Below are positions 61,507 through 64,000 of a stretch of DNA of 64,000 nt, in pieces; within the stretch, counting starts at the first letter, position 1; every line of letters starts with the position of its first letter. Where the stretch lies: the NCBI RefSeq assembly GCF_014650815.1, contig NZ_BMVR01000024.1, positions 21,129 through 85,128 on the forward strand. The letters are read 5' to 3'. Both the position numbers and the translations under genes were made by a program. This DNA comes from Streptomyces flavofungini (GTDB lineage: Bacteria > Actinomycetota > Actinomycetes > Streptomycetales > Streptomycetaceae). The notes under the pieces were generated by a model that made no database searches, had not been told where the DNA came from, and saw nothing but the letters and a program-made list of their open reading frames with translations.

Positions 61507-63075
61507 CTAGTCGCGGTCGGCCGACGTGCCGCAGAAGGGGGCGACGAGGCCGGGCAGCGCCGCCTCCGCGAAGCGCAGGCCTTCGGCGACGCCGATGTCG
61601 CGTATGCGGACGGCGCCCTTCCCGGCAGCGGTGGTGGCGGTCAGCGTGAAGATTCCGGCGCGGCGCTGCGTGTACGTCTGTCTGCCGGTCCAGCCGACGA
61701 CGCGGTCGCGCCGCAGCGCCACGGTCCGCCGGACGAACGTGCCCTGGCGTACGACGAGGTAGTCGCCGCACAGCGCGTGGCCGAGGCCGCGGTAGGCGTC
61801 GCGCGCAAGCGCCGCCCCGCAGACGGCGGTGAGGGGCGCGGCCACGAGGGCGGCCCACCAGGGCAGTACTCCGGCGGCCGTGCCGGCCCCGGCCAGGGCG
61901 ATGGCCCCGGCCGGGGCCCACAGGCAACCGCGCACCAGACGGCGGCGCAGCGCGGGCCGGGGGTGACCGTGCAGCACCGCCTCAGTGATCGGCGACGACG
62001 CCTCGTTGAGGACGGCGGCCGTGATCTGGTGCGCGGCGTTCAGGGGGGCGGCTGGAATGAGCTGCCCGGGGTGGGAGAACTGGGCGCTGCTGCCACCGAG
62101 GCCGGTGGCCAGGAGGTTCAGGCGACCGGCGGCGAGCAGTCGCAGGGGCAGGGGGCGGCTCAGTTCCACGCCGCAGATCCGGCGCTCGGCCACGGACACC
62201 GACCGGGACGTGAGCAGGCCGCGGCTGATGTGCAGGGAGCCTTCCGGCTCGCGTTCGAGGCGGTGTCCGTACCAGGCCTCGGCGAACGCGACGAGGGAGC
62301 CCGCGACGCCGATGGCGCCGAGGACCAGCGTCACGACGGCGACGGCCACGGCGAGCGGCACGGCGGACAGCCAGTCCCAGACGCCCCGCGCGGTGCCGCT
62401 GCTGGTGAGGTCGAGCCCGAGGGTGTCCAACAGCTTGGAGATGCCGGTGACCACGGCCAGGACCCCGGCGAAGGTGGTGACGGTCAGCGGCGCGTACCGG
62501 GCCCACGACCAGCGCATCCGGGCGAGCGGCACCGGCAGCGCGGGGGCCTCGCCGCCGGTGTCGCTGCCCTCGCCGCGGCTCAGGAGCAGCGCCCGGAACT
62601 GGACGGCCTGCGCGCGCGAGATCCCGTCGAGCACGAGCTCCTCGTCCTCGCTGCGGGCGGTGTGCTGCCCGGTGCCGACCTTCACGGCCTCGAGCCCGAA
62701 CAGCCGGTGCACGGGGTTCGCGGTCAGATCGGCGCTGCGGACGCGGTCGCGGGGGATCGACTTGTCGGTACGGAAGAAGAGGCCGGAGTGCAGCTCGACC
62801 TGGCTGTCGGTGATGCGGAAGCGGGTGGTGCGGTAGCGCACCCACTCGTGTCCCGCCTGCACGCCCGCCACCACGACGTAGGAGCCGAGCACGATCAGAC
62901 CGTGGGAGTTGAGCAGGTCCCGGGCCACGAGGATGGTGCCGAGCAGGGGCACGGCCGGGCCCACGAGCCAGCTGACGCTGACCACGATCATGCGGGGGTG
63001 CAGGCGCTGCCACGGCTGGTCCGTGGTCGGCCGCTGCGGATTCGGTACGTCCAGTACCGGTGTACGCACGGTCAC
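61507..63075 (-). CDS. PH-domain membrane protein (YdbT-like, bPH2)
   Basis: A 522-residue membrane protein with two or three repeats of a bacterial PH (bPH2) unit, each following a pair of hydrophobic helices. RYRTTRFRITDSQVELHSGLFFR and RVRSADLTANPVHRLFGLEAVKVGT are in the first, and LVVRQGTFVRRTVALRRDRVVGW in the last. Function of the YdbS/YdbT pair is not firmly known (membrane homeostasis in Bacillus). GTG 63075 overlaps the upstream gene stop (GTGA). Confidence 0.9.
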   Translation of the reverse strand: MTVRTPVLDVPNPQRPTTDQPWQRLHPRMIVVSVSWLVGPAVPLLGTILVARDLLNSHGLIVLGSYVVVAGVQAGHEWVRYRTTRFRITDSQVELHSGLFFRTDKSIPRDRVRSADLTANPVHRLFGLEAVKVGTGQHTARSEDEELVLDGISRAQAVQFRALLLSRGEGSDTGGEAPALPVPLARMRWSWARYAPLTVTTFAGVLAVVTGISKLLDTLGLDLTSSGTARGVWDWLSAVPLAVAVAVVTLVLGAIGVAGSLVAFAEAWYGHRLEREPEGSLHISRGLLTSRSVSVAERRICGVELSRPLPLRLLAAGRLNLLATGLGGSSAQFSHPGQLIPAAPLNAAHQITAAVLNEASSPITEAVLHGHPRPALRRRLVRGCLWAPAGAIALAGAGTAAGVLPWWAALVAAPLTAVCGAALARDAYRGLGHALCGDYLVVRQGTFVRRTVALRRDRVVGWTGRQTYTQRRAGIFTLTATTAAGKGAVRIRDIGVAEGLRFAEAALPGLVAPFCGTSADRD

Positions 63076-63626
63076 GTGCCGTCCTCACGCAGGGCGCGGA
63101 CGCGCTCGGTGAGGTCCTGGACCATCGCGGCGGCGAGCCGCTGGTCGAGGCCGACGATGGTGACCGGGCCCGCCGCCGACGCGGTCGTCACGGTCACCGC
63201 GGACAGCCCGAAGAGCTGCATCAGCGGGCCGCGCTTGGTGTCCAGGGTCTGGATGCGGGTGAACGGCACGACCCGCCATTCCCGGGTGAGCCAGCCCGAC
63301 GTGGCGCACACCGCGTCGCCGCCCGCCTCCCAGCGGTGCACGCGGTAGCGGTACCAGGGGGTGAGCAGCGCGTAGCCCACGCCGAGGGGGCACAGCACCG
63401 CGAACACGGGCCACAGCCAGGACGGGGCGTCGGGGATCAGCGCCACGGCCGCGAGGGCGGCCAGCACCGGCACCACGACCAGGAGGTTCTGCGTCAGCCA
63501 CCAGTGGACGGCACGCCGGTCCAGGCGGCGGGCGGGCCGCGGCGCACCGAGCGAGAACGGAGCATCGACGTCCGTTTGTGACGCCTCCACCCCGTCCCAC
63601 GATGACTGCCGCGTCTGCTGTGGCAC
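63072..63626 (-). CDS. PH-domain membrane protein (YdbS-like, bPH2)
   Basis: A 184-residue partner of the preceding protein: two helices (about 45-90: NLLVVVPVLAALAAVALIP; LWPVFAVLCPLGVGYALL), then one PH unit (WYRYRVHRWEAGGDAVCATS, FTRIQTLDTKRGPLMQLFGL, TIVGLDQRLAAAMVQDL). I chose GTG 63626 because GGAGGA is 3-4 nt upstream; a TTG at 63671 has no such site. First gene of the pair. Confidence 0.88.
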   Translation of the reverse strand: MPQQTRQSSWDGVEASQTDVDAPFSLGAPRPARRLDRRAVHWWLTQNLLVVVPVLAALAAVALIPDAPSWLWPVFAVLCPLGVGYALLTPWYRYRVHRWEAGGDAVCATSGWLTREWRVVPFTRIQTLDTKRGPLMQLFGLSAVTVTTASAAGPVTIVGLDQRLAAAMVQDLTERVRALREDGT

Positions 63627-63822
63627 TGCTCCTCCGCCCCCTTGACTGTCGCTGTCCCACCAGCCAAACAAGCCGGGCGGGGAACGAGGCAGAGCGGTTC
63701 GTGTGGAGTGGAAGCGACCAAGGTTGCAACTTCGGGAGCGCGCTACCCACTTTCGTACGCTCCGCTGTTTCGTATGGACCAGGTCCGCTTCGGGGGCGCG
63801 GGGGCGACAGTAGGGTGACCGC

Positions 63823-64000
63823 GTGACAGGGCCGATTCGATGGTTGGGCCGCAGCGCCTTTCAGGACACCATCCTCGTCGCCACTCTCATCGCACTCAAC
63901 GTCTTCGTTGCCTTCTGGAGCGCCTTTCCCCGGGAAGAACATCCGCGGTTTGGTCCGTGGGCGGGGTTGGGGTTGCAGGTGGTTGTGGTGGTGGTGTTGG
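63823..64000 (+). CDS. Start of a membrane protein, possibly a sensor histidine kinase (3' end outside window)
   Basis: The GTG at 63823 follows AGGGTG and opens a frame that stays open to the window end (59 codons). A basic start (TGPIRWLGRS) is followed by a hydrophobic helix (TILVATLIALNVFVAFWSAF), a short loop and a second hydrophobic run beginning. This is like the N-terminus of many actinobacterial two-component sensor kinases, but no kinase motif is in view, so the call is tentative. It is divergent from the PH-domain pair across a 196-bp gap. Confidence 0.45.
   Translation, partial: MTGPIRWLGRSAFQDTILVATLIALNVFVAFWSAFPREEHPRFGPWAGLGLQVVVVVVL

Overview
The window is chromosomal DNA of a Streptomyces or close relative. 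It has very high G+C with strong third-position bias, which creates long antisense shadow ORFs. GTG starts are common, genes are coupled by ATGA/GTGA overlaps, and the families present are typical of the group (MmpL, paired PH-domain proteins, a DUF5988-like protein, a deazaflavin-dependent reductase, an Rpf/LysM/M23 protein, an iron-box siderophore-type regulator). I see no rRNA, tRNA, CRISPR array, transposase or phage gene.

Layout. 1-0.9 kb: 3' part of a lipase-maturation-factor gene. 0.95-10.2 kb: a coupled minus-strand operon for oxidative L-fucose (or related sugar) catabolism (lactonase, mutarotase, aldo/keto reductase, SDR, fuconate dehydratase, ABC importer), with a divergent FadR/GntR regulator and a TGGTC-N-GACCA palindrome between them. 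10.2-13.3 kb: an AraC-type regulator, a tiny Cys-containing ORF and a UvrA2-type ABC protein. 13.3-22.6 kb: an alpha-mannoside locus (GH38, GH5-like hydrolase, ABC importer, divergent LacI regulator with two operators). 22.7-29.9 kb: accessory genes (APH-like kinase, methyltransferase, histidine phosphatase, MFS pump with a DNA-binding regulator) and an eroded iron-regulated locus: two iron boxes, an intact AraC-type regulator, a beheaded MFS exporter and a chimeric remnant. 29.7-33.3 kb: an orphan 57-codon gene, an atypical SDR and a WS/DGAT acyltransferase. 33.4-44.7 kb: a second glycan locus (GH92 mannosidase, PA14-GH2 hydrolase, LacI regulator, YtfQ-type sugar ABC importer) with related operator sequences at three promoters. 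44.7-50.9 kb: GlgC and a GlgA/GlgM glycosyltransferase, a FhuF-like Fe-S protein, a DMT transporter and the Rpf-LysM-M23 cell-wall hydrolase. 51-59.2 kb: CE7 esterase, 6-phosphogluconate dehydrogenase, small accessory genes, a cold-shock protein next to a hairpin-repeat array, and an FAD amine-oxidase-like enzyme divergent from two small proteins. 59.2-64 kb: MmpL/RND exporter, two PH-domain membrane proteins and the start of a probable sensor kinase.

Working together: three sugar-uptake systems, each beside its own regulator and enzymes, target fucose-, mannose- and galactose-type sugars. That is consistent with foraging on complex plant, fungal or glycoprotein glycans. The sugars would feed central metabolism, represented here by Gnd and by GlgC/GlgM storage-glucan synthesis. 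Substrate assignments are inferred from family and context.
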